From: Chionoecetes opilio | Lineage: Eukaryota; Arthropoda; Malacostraca; Decapoda; Majidae | Reading direction: 5' to 3' | NCBI GenBank assembly: GCA_016584305.1 | Contig: JACEEZ010011873.1 | Coordinates: 117,501-181,500, forward strand | Length of the DNA: 64,000 nucleotides | In this document: one piece after another, positions 1 through 13,400 of the stretch | How positions within the stretch are numbered: the first letter of the stretch is position 1 | How the letters are laid out: every line of letters starts with the position of its first letter | Notes under the pieces: model-generated | The model's input: the letters and a program-made list of their open reading frames with translations, nothing else | Databases searched by the model: none | Told to the model about the DNA's origin: nothing | Made by a program: the position numbers and the translations under genes

Positions 1-3000
1 TTTTAAGTAGCATAAAATTATTATTGTTGCAGTTTTAATAGCATAAAATTATCATTTTTGCAGTTTTAATAGCATAAAAATTATTATTGGTTGTCAGTTT
101 TAGAGCATAAAATTAATTCTTGTTTGTCAGCCTTTAAATAGCATAAAATTAGCATTGTTGTCAGTTTTAATAGCATAAAAATATGATTCGTTGTCAGTTT
201 TTAATAAGCATAAACATTATTATTGTTGTCAGTTTTAATAGCATAAAATTATGCATTGTTGTCAGTTTTAATAGAATAAAATTATCATTGTTTGTCAGTT
301 TAATAGCATAAAATTATATTGTTGTCAGGTTTAATAGCATAAATATTATTCCTTGTTGTCAGTTTTAATAGCATAAAATTATTATTGTTGTCAGTTTTAA
401 TAGCATAAAATTATTATTGTTGTCAGTTTTAATAGCATAAAATTATTATTGTTGTCAGTTTTAATAGCATAAAATTATCATTGTTGTCAGTTTTAATAGC
501 ATAAAATTATTATTGTTGTCAGTTTTAATAGCATAAAATTATTATTGTTGTCAGTTTTAATAGCATAAAATTATTCTTGTTGTCAGTTTTAATAGCATAA
601 AATTATTATTGTTGTCAGTTTTAATAGCATAAAATTATTATTGTTGTCAGTTTTAATAGCATAAAATTATTATTGTTGTCAGTTTTAATAGCATAAAATT
701 ATCATTGTTGTCAGTTTTAATAGCATAAAATTATATTGTTGTCAGTTTTAATAGCATAAAATTATCATTGTTTCAGTTTTAATAGCATAAAATTATATTT
801 GTTGTCAGTTTTAATAGCATAAAATATTATTGTTGTTTCAGTTTTAATAGCAAAAAAATTATTTTGTTGTCAGTTTTAAAAAGGCAAAAAAAAATTATTT
901 TTGGGTTGTCATTTTTTTAATAGCAAAAAATTATTTTTGGGTTGTCAGTTTTTTTTTTATTTTTTAAAAATCATAAAATTATTTTTTTGCCCATTTTTAA
1001 TAGCAAAAAATTTTTTTATTGTTGTCATTTTTTAAATACCCAAAAAAAAAATTATTATTTTTTGTCAGTTTTAATGGGCTAAAATTATTATTGTTGTCAT
1101 TTTAAATTTAGCAAAAAAATTTTTAAATTGTTGTCATTTTAAAATTAGAAAAATTATTTTTTGTTGTTTTTTTTAAAAAAGCAAAAAAAATTATATTGTT
1201 GTCAGTTTTAAAACATAAAATTATTATTGTTGCATTTTAATAGCAAAAATTTTTTATTGTTGTCATTTTTTTAAAAAAGAAATAAAATTTTTATTGTTGC
1301 AGTTTTAATAGCATAAAATTATTTTTGGTTGTCATTTTTAAATAGCAAAAAATTTTTATTGTTGCCCATTTTTAATTTAGCAAAAAATTAAAATTATTTT
1401 TGTCATTTTTAAAAATACCCAATAAAATTATTTTGTTGTTTTTTTTTAAAAAACCCTAAAAATTTATTATTGTTGCCCCGTTTTAATAGCATAAAATTAA
1501 ATTCATTTTTTGTCATTTTAATACCCAAAAAATTATTTTGTTGTTTTTTTTTAAAATAAAAAAATTATTGTTGCCCATTTTTAAAAATAGCATAAAATTA
1601 TTTTTGGGGTTGTCATTTTTAAAAATAGCAAAAAATTTTTAAATTTTTTTGTCATTTTTTAATAGCAAAAAAATTTTTATTGTTGTCATTTTTTTAAAAA
1701 GCAAAAAATTTTTTATTTTTTGTCAGTTTTAATAGAAAAAAATTATTTTTTTTTCCCATTTTTAAATTCCCAAAAAAATTATTTTTTGTTGTCATTTTTA
1801 AATAGAAAAATTTATTATTGTTGTCATTTTTAATACCCAAAAATTATTTTGGGTTTGTCATTTTAAAATAGCAAAAAAATTATATTTTTGTCAGTTTTAA
1901 ATAGCAAAAAAATTATTTTTGGGTTTTTCGGGTTTTAATAGCATAAAATTATTATTGTTTGTAAATTTTTAAAATAGCAAAAAAATTATTATTGTTGGTC
2001 ATTTTGGTAATGGGCAAAAATTATTTTGGGTTGTTTTTTTTAAAAAAGAAATTAAAATTATTATTTTTTGTTTTTTTTAAATAGCAAAAAATTTATTATT
2101 TTTTGGTTCATTTTTAAATGGGGCATAAAAATTTTTATTTTTGGTCATTTTTAATTTAGCAAAAAATTTTTATTTTTTGTCAGTTTTAATAGAAAAAAAT
2201 TATTATTTTGCCCCATTTTTGTTAATACCCTAAAATTATTTTTTGTTGTCATTTTTAAAAATTAGCAAAAAAATTTTTATTTTTTGGAAATTTTTAATAC
2301 CCTTAAAAAATTAAATTATTGTTGTCATTTTTTAATTTTAAAAATAAAAATTATTTTTGTTGTCAGTTTTAAAAAAAGCAAAAAATTATTATTTTTGTCA
2401 GTTTTAATGGGGCAAAAATTTATTTTTTTGGTTGTCATTTTTAAATAGCAAAAAAAATTTACCCAATTTGGGTCATTTTTAAAATAGCATAAAATTTTTA
2501 TTGTTGTCAGTTTTAAAAAACCCTTTAAAATTTAAATTTTTGGTTGTCATTTTAATAGCATAAAAATTTTAAATTTTTTGTCTTTTTTAAAATGGGGGCT
2601 TTAAAATTATTAGGGGTTTTTGTCAGTTTTAAAATAGCATAAAATTTTTATTGTTGTAAATTTTTTTAAATAGCATAAAATTATAAAATTTTTTCATTTT
2701 TAAAAAGCAAAAAATTTTATTATTTTTGGGCATTTTTAATACATAAAATTTTTATTGTTGGTCATTTTTTTAAATACAAAAAAAATTTTTTATTTTTTGT
2801 CATTTTTAATTTAGCATAAAATTTTTTATTGTTGTTTTTTTTAAAGCAAAAAAATTATTATTGTTGTCATTTTAATGGGCCTAAAATTATCATTGTTGTC
2901 ATTTTTTAATGGGGCATAAAATTTTATTGTTGTCATTTTTAAAAAGCATAAAATTATTATTGTTGTAATTTTTAATAGAAAAAATTTAATTTTGTTGTCA

Positions 3001-3840
3001 TTTTAATGGATAAAATTATTATTTTTGTAAATTTTTTAATAGCAAAAAATTTTATTATTTTGTCATTTTTTTAAACATAAAATTTTTCCTTTGGGTTGTC
3101 AGTTTTAATAGCAAAAAATTTTTATGTTGCCCGTTTTAATAGCTAAAATTATTATTTTTTGTCATTTTTATGCAAAAAATTTTTTATTTTTGTCGGGTTT
3201 TAAATAGCAAAAAATTTTATTTTTGTTTTTCATTTTTAAATGGGCAAAAAAAATTATTATTGTTTTCATTTTAAAAAAGCAAAAATTATTTTTGTTTTCA
3301 GTTTTTAATAGCAAAAAAATTATTATTGTTGTCATTTTTAAAAAGGCAAAAAATTATCAATTTTTTGTCATTTTTAAAATAGCAAAAAAATTTTTTGTTG
3401 GTCAGTTTTAATACCCAAAAAAATATTTTTGTTGTCAGTTTAAAAAAGGATAAAATTATTTTTTGTGTCATTTTTAAATAGCAAAAAATTTTCATTTTGT
3501 CAGTTTTAATAGCATAAAATTTAAATTTTTGTTTTTTTCATTTTAAATAGCAAAAAAATTATTATTGTTGTCAGTTTTAATAGCAAAAAATTTATTATTG
3601 TTGTATTTTTTAATAGCATAAAATTATTATTGTTGTCATTTTTTAAATAGCAAAAAATTTTATTTTGTTGCCCCCAATTTTTAAAAAAGAAAATAAAATT
3701 CATTTTTGTCAGTTTTAAAATACTTTAAAAATTATTATTGTTGTCATTTTTAATAGCAAAAAAATTTATCATTTTTGGGCATTTTTAAAATACAAAAAAA
3801 TTACCCATTGTTGTCAGTTTTAATACCCAAAAATTATTAT
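1..3840. repeat. 32-bp AT-rich satellite array
   Basis: Head-to-tail tandem array of a 32-bp unit whose core reads TTTTAATAGCATAAAATTAT followed by TATTGTTGTCAG. The period is exactly 32 between clean copies (for example 361 to 393). Copies up to about 840 are nearly identical. Beyond that the same unit continues, but homopolymers are lengthened and GCA becomes CCC or GGG, which looks like consensus error rather than biology. The array ends abruptly at about 3840. No coding capacity; the short open frames here are translations of the repeat. Confidence 0.95.
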
Positions 3841-4712
<872 letters not shown>

Positions 4713-4994
4713 ACAAAAATCAAAATTTTCCCCCCTTAAAAAATCCCCCCATTATTCGGTTTCCTTGCATTACCCCAAACCACCCCCTTGGCCCAATTAG
4801 TCCCAAAAGGAGAGGTTTTACTTTTAGTGTTTTAAAAAAAATTGTAATGAAAAAATATTATAAAATATATACAAAAACGCCCCCATTTGGGACCTTCCTG
4901 TAAAAAAAAAATGTAAAAAAAGAAGAAAAGAACACCCCACTTTTCCGCCCTTGTGGGGAAAAAATTGGGGGTGGCGAAAGAAAATAAGGGGTTA

Positions 4995-5310
4995 GGGAAA
5001 CCCCCAATAAAATCTCCAGTAAATCCCCCGTAAAAACTCCAGAAATCCCCAGTTTAAAATCTCCATTTAAAACCCAGTAAATCTCCCGTAAAACCCCAGT
5101 AAAAAACTCCATTTAAAACTCCATAAATCCCCCAGTAAATCTCCAGTAAAAACCCAGTAAAAACCCCAGTAAAACTCCCGTAAATCCCCAGGAAAAAACT
5201 CCCGTAAATCTCCCGTAAATCTCCAGTAAATCTCCCGTAAATCTCCCTGTTTTAAAAATTTCCCGTAAATTCCCGTAAATCCCAGGTTTAATGTACTGTA
5301 AATCCCATTA
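4995..5310. repeat. Short minisatellite of AAATCTCC(A/C)GT type
   Basis: Tandem 11-13-bp units built on GTAAATCTCCA / GTAAAACTCCA, more than 20 imperfect copies in about 310 bp. Alternation between CCAGTAAA and CCCGTAAA is probably mostly base-calling noise. Confidence 0.8.
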
Positions 5311-8300
5311 AAAATGTACTGTAAATCATGCGGGGGACTTGTAGATACGAACTTATTTTTTACTTCTTGTCTTTTTTATTGCCTTGGCCCGTCCCTTTTT
5401 GGAAAAATTAAAAAAATAAAAAAAATTTTTGAAAAAAAAAAACACGCAAAACTAGGGGCCCCAAAAGCGGAAATTGGGGGTAATTTTTTCAAAGCAATAT
5501 TGTTACGTATGTTGGGTGTTCTGCCTTGCACTTAGAAACTTTTTTTTAGTGCAAAATTTTAGGGTGAGGGGGTTTATATTTAAAAAGGTGGGAGATCCAT
5601 TTGAACATTTCCTTTTTTTTGGCCCCCCTTTTGGGGCATGACCACGGGAGGGAAAGCTAACTGAAGTTTGGGTTTTTTGGCCAAAAGGGTTTACTATCCA
5701 GGAGCAAAAACCCCCCCACCCTGGAGAAGTTTTTAAAGACGATTTTTTTTAACCCCACGGGAAAGAAAAAGAAGACGGTGGCCCCAGAAAAAAGGGGAGC
5801 TGAGGGTGAAAAAAGGAAATTTTTTTCCCCTTTTGGACACAGAAAAAAAACCCCACCGGGTTTCAGAAAAAATAGGTGAGGAGGAAAAATTACTGGAATT
5901 TTTTACGAGTGGAAAAAAACCTGAGCAAAGCAAGAAAATTAACTTTTGGAGTCACGCCTGGGCCGGGAAAAACAGAAAAACCTTCCAAGAAAGGGCTCCC
6001 AGACCTTTTGGGACAATCCGGCCCCACTCCGACGGCCCCCCCAAAACCCGATACCCCTTCCCGAAGACGAGGAATTCCCCTTTTTGCCCCCAGGGAGAAG
6101 GGGAGGCGGGGTTTGATGGCCCCGGGCTGGACGAAAGAAGGGCCCAAAGAAAACGGTTTTTTCCCACGTGAAAGCTCTCTCCCCCGCGGGAAACCGGCGA
6201 CAGACGCCAAAAAAAAAGGGGGAAGAGATGGTGGAGGGGGAGTCGTCATCGTCTGAGTTTTCAAAGTCCGCCAACCCCCCCCCCCTGCCAAAACAACAAA
6301 TTTTTTTTTTCCAAAACCGGGGGCGCTTTAAACCCAAAAACCCTTTAGGACACGGGGGAAAAAAAAAGAAGTCCGTTTTATCCCCCCCGATCCCCGTCGG
6401 AGCCCCCACAGAATGGGGGCCCGTAGCCGACGGCCCCCTTTGAATTGGGGGCGGCTACGGCAATTTGCCCCGGGGGGCCCCGATCCACAAGAGGTTGTGC
6501 TGAATTTCCCCAGTCCCTTCGGACAGGCAAGGCGAAATACAGTTTCCCCTTTGGCGAAGGGCATCAAAAAAAAACCCTTTCCCGTTCCTCTCAAACCCCC
6601 TTAAAGTTTATTGGGGGGGAAGTCCTTCCTGGGGCGGATGGCACTCCCCCGGGCCCAAAAACTCCCCTCCTGGGCCCCAGGGAAGGAGGGGGAAGCTCCT
6701 AGGAGTCCCCCAAACTGCAATCCGGAACTGGTGAGCCGGGGGGCTACGGGTGTGTTCGAGGTCTAGAAAGGGCTGGGGGGTCCCGGAAAGGAAATGGTGG
6801 GCGGGGGTGCTTCCCAAACAACCAAATGCCAAAAGGGGGCCATCCAAAGGTGCATGGGACCACTTCAAAAAGAAGATCGGCCGACCCCTCGTTTACTTGC
6901 TTTCCGGCATCCGTCCACGGGAAAACTTGTTTTTGGGGGAAGGCCTTTTTTTACGTGTTTGGGGTCATTTTGGTCCTGGATCCCCATTTCTCTCCCTTCA
7001 AACTTGCTGGTTTAATCAAAAAAGTCGGGGGAATAAAACCCCCCCCCGCGAAGTCTGCCCCCGGGGACTCTGGCCCCCAAAGGGGACGATCTCATTCAAG
7101 GTTTGAAACGTCTGTTTGACAAAACAGGGCCCCCTCACCACTATAAAAGGGGCTCGGGGTGAGGCGAGGGGGGAACTTTTTTTTTTCCTCCCCGGCGGCG
7201 CTCTTCCCAAGGGAAAACCCCGATCCGGTTTGCCCGGACGCTTCCAAACGAGCGCGTCTTTGGGTGGCGCGTATCATTTTCGCTCTGAAATTAAACTTGG
7301 GTTTTTTGGGGGCACTTAAAGGGGGCCCTTCCCACACCTTTGAGAAAAAGTCAGGGCCCCCCAGCGGGTTCTCATGTTAAAAAAAAAAAAAAAACAAAAA
7401 ACCCAGATCTACTCCTGCGATGGCCCAATTTGGGCGGTTCCCTCCTACGCTCCCCCCCCCAAAAATCTTGGGTTCCCCTAAGGGGCATCCTTCAGTACCA
7501 AAGACGAAAGTAATTTGGAAAAGGGCCCTTCTAACACCACTCTTGAGGGGGCCAAATTTTTTTATTGAGCGAAGATCTCAAATTGGGCCCGTCCACTGTT
7601 CGGAAACCCCCCACCGGGCTCCCCGTCCCCCGACAAAAAAAGCAAAATTTTACAGGGGCCCTTCCCCTACCCACGAAGGACCGGAAAGGAAAACCCCCCA
7701 AAACGAAAAAAAACCTCCCCTCATCCCCCCACTTCCCCCCGGAACCCCTGCCCCCCCCCTTCACCACGAAAAAAAAAACCCCCCCGCCCAAACTTTTTGA
7801 AAGCTCTCGATAAACAAACCGGGCTTCCCCGTCCGCCAAAACCCCCGGGAATTTGGGGGAAAGGGAAAAGGGAAACCCTCCCTTTGAGGCCTGGGGCCCC
7901 CGAATCGAGGGACCTTTCCCCGTCGCCCACGACAGCCCAAGGGGGAGGGCGCTCGTCCCCCGTCCCCCTTTAAAACCCCGGCCCACCCCAAAAAAACGAG
8001 GAAAAGCGCCCGTTTCCCCCTCCAAGGGTTTTGGGGGGGCCCCATCGCCCCCTCCAACAGCCCGGGACTTTGAAGGCTTTTCCCCTTCCCCCCCCAAGCC
8101 CGGGCCCCAAAGAGTGGGGGGCTCCCCATGGGTTCCCCCCCCCCCCCGAGGGGCTTTAAAAACCCCCCAAAAAGGGGGACCCCAGCCCTGCTGGGGAAAA
8201 GGGGTGGGGCCGGGCTTGTCCGCTTTCCAAAAGATGACATCCCCTCCTTAATAGGCCCCGGGCATAAAGGGGAAATAACAAAGTTGTTTAAACCGCCACC

Positions 8301-8480
8301 CCCCAAATATCCCCCATTGAAAGGTTTAAAAAATTTGCAAAACGTGGGGTTTTTTCATAGATGCCAAACCCCTAAAAACCAAAAAATAGCAAAAAAAAAA
8401 ATTTTAAACTTTTTGGGTTTGTATTGGCCCCCCTACCGGGCCCAGCCCTTCCTGCCTTTTTGTAAATCACATCAATTGTG
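5311..8480. other. GC-rich low-accuracy region, possibly a degraded gene or element
   Basis: About 3.1 kb of complex, GC-rich sequence, unlike the satellites on either side. Runs of 4-9 identical bases appear every few bases, so every frame is broken into pieces, and open stretches up to 188 codons occur on both strands over the same bases. A patch near 6200-6300 (plus strand) reads as a serine/acidic-rich segment followed by a proline run, and could be a remnant of real coding sequence such as a retroelement gag. I find no diagnostic motif (no RT YADD, no protease, no zinc knuckle). No product is assigned. Confidence 0.35.
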
Positions 8481-8561
8481 TAAAAAAAAAAAAAAAAAAT
8501 AATTAGAAATTTTGGGAAAGGGTAATTGAAATAAATAGAAAAAAAATTGGGTAGCAAATAT

Positions 8562-8592
<31 letters not shown>

Positions 8593-8883
8593 AAAAGGGT
8601 GAAAAAAAAAATCAAAAATAAAAAATAAAGATAGAAAAAAAAAAAAAAAAAAAAAAATCAATAATATAAAAATAAGAAATAAAATAATAAATATCAAAAA
8701 TAGAAATATAAAAATAGAGAAAAAAATAAAAAATATCATAAATAAATAAATAAAATATAAGAAGAAAAAAAAAAAAAAATATAATATCAATAAATAGAAA
8801 TATAAAGATAGAAAAAGAAAAAAAAATAATAATATCAATAAATAGAGAAATAAAGATAGAAAAAAAGAAAAAAAAAAGATAAG
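8480..8883. repeat. A-rich low-complexity tract
   Basis: Imperfect A-runs broken by AATATC, AATAAATAGAAATATAAAG and similar strings. The motif AATAAATAGAAATA recurs and also appears at 9541-9560, just past the neighbouring TIR element. That element therefore seems to have inserted into this tract. Confidence 0.8.
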
Positions 8884-9537
8884 GGTGCGTCCACAGTGAC
8901 AAATAAAATAAACAGAACTATAAAGTCCAGGTCAATAAAAAAGTCACTAGGGTCACTGAAGTGATAATAACGTGAACAAGTCAGTAACAAGTCAGTGTAG
9001 ACAAGTGTAAACAGTGCGGAAACACAACAGCCCCATTTGGAGACCTGTACAGTCTCCAATGGGACAATGGACGCTGGACGGACAATGTAGGAGACAGTGT
9101 GCTACAATGTGGGCGAAATATTGGCAACAAGAGTAACTTTGTGAGGGCGTGCACACTGGTCCCTGGAGGCGTGAAGGATCGGCCCTATTGAATCTATGTC
9201 TATATAGAGTATGGGTGGCATCCCAGGGCAGTGTGTCCGCGGTAACAGTCTATCAATGGTACTGTCTGTTCCCTCGGCCACTCCATGGTTTTGTCCTAAG
9301 TAGGCCTACAAAGAGTGAAACAGATGCCGTCGCTGTTGGTGTGTGTCTGTGTGTTGTGTGTGTCCAGATATCTCCCCACGACCTTGACTCGTCCACACCA
9401 CTGTCACCAACCTGTCACCTACACACCACTGTCACCAACCTGTCTACAACATTGAATCACTCCTGCCCCCACAGCTGGTTGCCTACAATGGAGTACTGGG
9501 TGTTGCCAGCAGGTAGTGTTGCCAGTGTGGACGCACC
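8884..9537. mobile_element. TIR DNA transposon (non-autonomous), about 650 bp
   Basis: Left end GGTGCGTCCACAGTG and right end CAGTGTGGACGCACC are inverted copies of each other. The same A-rich AATAAATAG sequence flanks both sides (8830s and 9541 on), which fits insertion into one tract. No transposase frame is apparent inside. A 21-bp direct repeat (ACCACTGTCACCAACCTGTC) lies at about 9398 and 9430. The short target duplication is not clear (TAA/ATAA at the edges), so the superfamily is uncertain; PIF/Harbinger or hAT-like are both possible. Confidence 0.7.
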
Positions 9538-9679
9538 ATAATATAAATAAATAGAAATATTCAGATCGAAAATATAAAATCAAATCAAAAAACCCCGCAC
9601 ACCCATTGGTTCCTTTTTGTAGTGTTGTCCTTGTGCAGCACTATTACAAAAACCTATTCAAGAAACAGTATTACACTAT

Positions 9680-9709
9680 TACAAAAACTGAAGAAAAAAT
9701 TGTATCTTC

Positions 9710-9740
<31 letters not shown>

Positions 9741-10065
9741 CTTCCTGTAAAAAAAATGACAAAACAAATTGTATCTTCCTGTAAACAAAAATGACAAAAA
9801 AATGTATCTTCCTGTAAAAATATGACAAAAAAAAATTGTATCTTCCTGTAAAAAAAAATGACAAAAAATTGTATCTTCCTGTAAAAAAAAAAAAAAAAAA
9901 ATGTATCTTCCTACCTGTTAAAAAAAAAAAAAAAAAATTTTTTAAATGTTTCTATGTTTCTTCCTGTAAAAAAAAAAAAAAAAAAAATGTATCAGTCCTG
10001 TAAAAAAAAAAAAAAACTTTGTTTTTATCTTCCCTGAAAAAAAATGACAAAAAAAAATTGTGATG
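9680..10065. repeat. A-rich tandem repeat with TTGTATCTTCCTG core
   Basis: About ten copies of a 30-35-bp unit made of ATGACAAAAAAA plus TTGTATCTTCCTGTAAAA. Unit length varies mainly through A-run length. Confidence 0.85.
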
Positions 10066-10095
10066 GGAAAAAAAATTCACCCTCCCCACTCTTAC

Positions 10096-10269
10096 CTTCT
10101 TATACTGTTGTCCTTTGTGGGGTGCCTCTGGAGGGCTGCGAGGCGCTTGTGTGGCCTGGGCCGTGGCCCTGGGGGTGGCCAGCTCCCAGGTCGGCATCCC
10201 GCGTCCCAGGTGCAGTCCGGGCAGCTGAGGAAGGCTGGCAGTGTGGTGTGTATGGCCTCCATCAGCGAC
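10096..10269 (-). CDS. Candidate internal exon, possibly HEATR1 exon 8
   Basis: On the minus strand a 174-bp GC-rich block is bounded by an acceptor (TTTCCTGTGCAG) and a strong donor (AAG then GTAAGAG). It is open in two frames. HEATR1 exon 7 (27789-27977) ends with the two bases TG of a split codon. Adding the first base of this block gives Trp and keeps this block open to its donor. The first residues (SLMEAIHTTLPAFL) can be laid on human HEATR1 around RLLESKYPRTLDVVL, but similarity fades afterwards unless a frameshift is allowed. It could equally belong to another gene. The intervening intron would be about 17.5 kb and consist almost wholly of 73-bp satellite. Confidence 0.3.
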
Positions 10270-10407
10270 CTGCACAGGAAATGCTTTTTTTTCTTCTCCA
10301 TCACAATTTTATATTAATTAATAAAATTAATAGTCACATAAAGTCAAGGTAAGTAAAAAGTATAATAAGGTATAAAAAGTATATAAGGTAAATGAAGTAT
10401 AAGAACA

Positions 10408-13400
10408 TTAACCTAGTGCGGCCCATAATACCATTAGAACGATTTGTAGGGACTCATAATCAATGTTTTGAGCCCAGAACGTTATTGCCATTGTAATTTG
10501 TGTACTTTTAACGATTTGTATGACTATAAGCAATTTTTTGAGCCCAGAACGTTTATTGCCATTGTAATTTGTGTACCATTAGACGATTTGTAGTGACTAT
10601 AAGCAATGTTTTTAGGCCCAGAACGTTATTGCCTAGGGTAAATTTGGTGTACCTTAGACGCTTTGTAGTGGACTATAAAGCAATGTTTTGAGGCCCGAAC
10701 GTAATTGCCATTGTAATTTGTGTGGCCATTAGACTATTTGTGTGACTATAGCAATGTTTTGAGGCCCTAAACGTATTGCCATTTGTATTTGTGTACCATT
10801 AGAGCTTTGTAGTGACTATAAGCCATGTTTTAGGCCCAGAACGTTATTGCCATTGTATTTGTGGGTACCATAGACGATGGTAGTGACTAATAGCAATGTT
10901 TGAGGGCCCAGAACGTTATTGCCAGGTAATTTGTGTAACCATTAGACGCTTTGTAGTGACTATAAGCATGTTTGAAGGCCCAAACGTTATTGCCATGGTA
11001 ATTTGTGTACCATTAAGACGATTTGTAGTGACTATAAGCAATGTTTTGAGGCCCAGAACGTAATTGCATTGTATCTTGTGTACCATTAGACGATTTGTAG
11101 ATTATAAGCAATGTTTTTTGAGGCCCCAACGTTATTTGCCCGGGTAATTTTGTTGTACATTATATCGATTTGTAGTGACTATAAGCATGTTTTGAGGCCA
11201 GAACGTTATTGCCATTGTAATTTGTGTACCATTAGACGTTTGTAGTGACTATAAACAATGTTTTGAGCCCAGAACGTTAATTGCCAATTGTAAATTTGGT
11301 ACCATTAGACGATTTGTAGTGACTATAAGCATGTTTTGAGGCCCAGAACGTATTGCCATTGTAACTTTTGTGTAACCATTAGACGATTTGTAGTGACTAT
11401 AAGCATGTTTTGAGGACCAGAACGTATTGCCATTGTATCTTTGTGTACCATTAGACGATTTGTAGTGACTATAAGAAATGTTTTGAGTCGCCCAGAACGG
11501 TATTGCCAGGGTAATATTGTGTACCATTAGACGATTTGTAGTGACTATAAGCAATGTTTTGATGCCCGAACGTTATTGCCTAGGGTAAATTTTGTCCATT
11601 AGACGATTTGTAGTTGACTATAAGCAATGTTTTTGAGGCCCAGAACGTTATTGCCAATGGCTCAACATTTGTGTACCGATTAAGACGCTTTGTAGTGACT
11701 ATAAGCAATGTTTTGAGGCCCAGAACGTAATTGCCATTGTAATTTGGGTACCATTAGACGATTTGTAGGTGACTATAAGCAATGTTTTGAGGCCCAACAA
11801 CGTTATTTGCCAGGTAATTTGTGTAACATAACGCTTTGTAGTGACTATAAGCAATGTTTTGAGGCCCAGAAAATCGTTATTGCCATGGTAATTTTGTGTA
11901 CCATTAGACGATTTGTAGTGACTAAAGGCAATGTTTTGAGGCCAGACGTTTATTGCCATGGTAATTTGTGTATCCATTAAGAAGACGCCTTTGTAGTGAC
12001 TATAACAATGTTCTTTGAGGCCACTAACGTTATTGCCAAGGGTAATTTGTGTACCATTAGACCCTTTGTATGACTATACGAATGTTTTTGAGGCCCAGAC
12101 GTTATTGCATGGTCATTTTTGTACCATTAGACATTTGTAGTGCTATAAATCAATGTTTTTGAGGCCAGAACGTATTGCCCAGGGTAATGTGTCCATTAGA
12201 CGCTTTGTTGTGAATATAGCAATGTTTTGGAGGCCAGAACTTATCGCCATGGTACTTTGTGTAACCATTAGACGATTGTAGTGACTATAAGCATGTTTTG
12301 AGCCAGAACGTAATTCCATTGTAATTTGGGTACCATTAGACATTTGTAGTGATTATAAGCAATGTTTTGAGGCCCAGAACGTTATTGGCCAGGGTAATTT
12401 GTGTACCATTAGACGATTTGTAGTGGCCTTAATAAGCAATGTTTTTTGGAGGCCCTAACGGTTTATTGCCATTGTAATTTGTGGTACCATTAGACGATTT
12501 GTAGTGACTATAAGCAATGTTTTTTGAGGCCCAAACGTTATTGCCCGGGTAATTTGTGTACCATTAGACGCTTTTGTAGTGACTATAAGCGATGTTTTGA
12601 GGCCCAGAACGTATTGCCATGTATTTGTGTGGCCATTAGACGATTTGTAGTGACTATAAGCAATGTTTTGAGGCCCAGAACGTTTTTATTGCCATTGTAA
12701 TTTGTGTAATTATAAGGACGCTTTGTAGTTGACATTAAGCAATGTTTGAAGGCCCAGAACGTATTGCCATGTAATTTGGGTACCATGTAGACGATTGTAG
12801 TGAGCTATAAGCCATGTTTTGAGCCAGAGTTATTGCCAGGGTAATTTGTGTACCCATTAACGCCTTTGTAGTGACTATAGCATGTTTGCGGCCCGAACGT
12901 TATTGCCCTGTACTGTGTGTACCATTAGACGAGTTGTAGTGACTATAAAGCAATGTTTTGAGGCCCAGACGTAATTGCCATTGTAATTTGGGTACCATTA
13001 GACGATTTGTAGTGATTATACGCAATGTTTTGAGGCCCAAACGTTATTGCCAGGGGTAATTTGTGTAGCCATTAGACGATTTTGTAGTGACTATAAGCAA
13101 TGTTTTTGAGGCCCAGAACCGTTATTGCCATTGTATTTGTTGTACCAAAAAAATTAGAACGATTGTAGTGACTATAAGCAATGTTTTTGAGGCCCAAACC
13201 GTTATTGCCAATTGTAATTTGTGTACCATTAGACGATTTGTAGTGACTATAAGCAATGTTTTGAGGCCCAGAAACGTAATTGCCATTGTAATTTTGTACC
13301 ATTAGACGATTTGTAGTGAACTATAAGCAATGTTTTGGCCAGAACGTAATTGCCATTGTATTTGTGTACCATTAGACGATTTGAGTGACTATAGCAATGT

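Noticed and set aside
7531..8306. 180-190-codon Gly-rich frames in the GC-rich region
   Set aside because: Open on both strands and in several frames, with inflated homopolymers; no recognisable domain.
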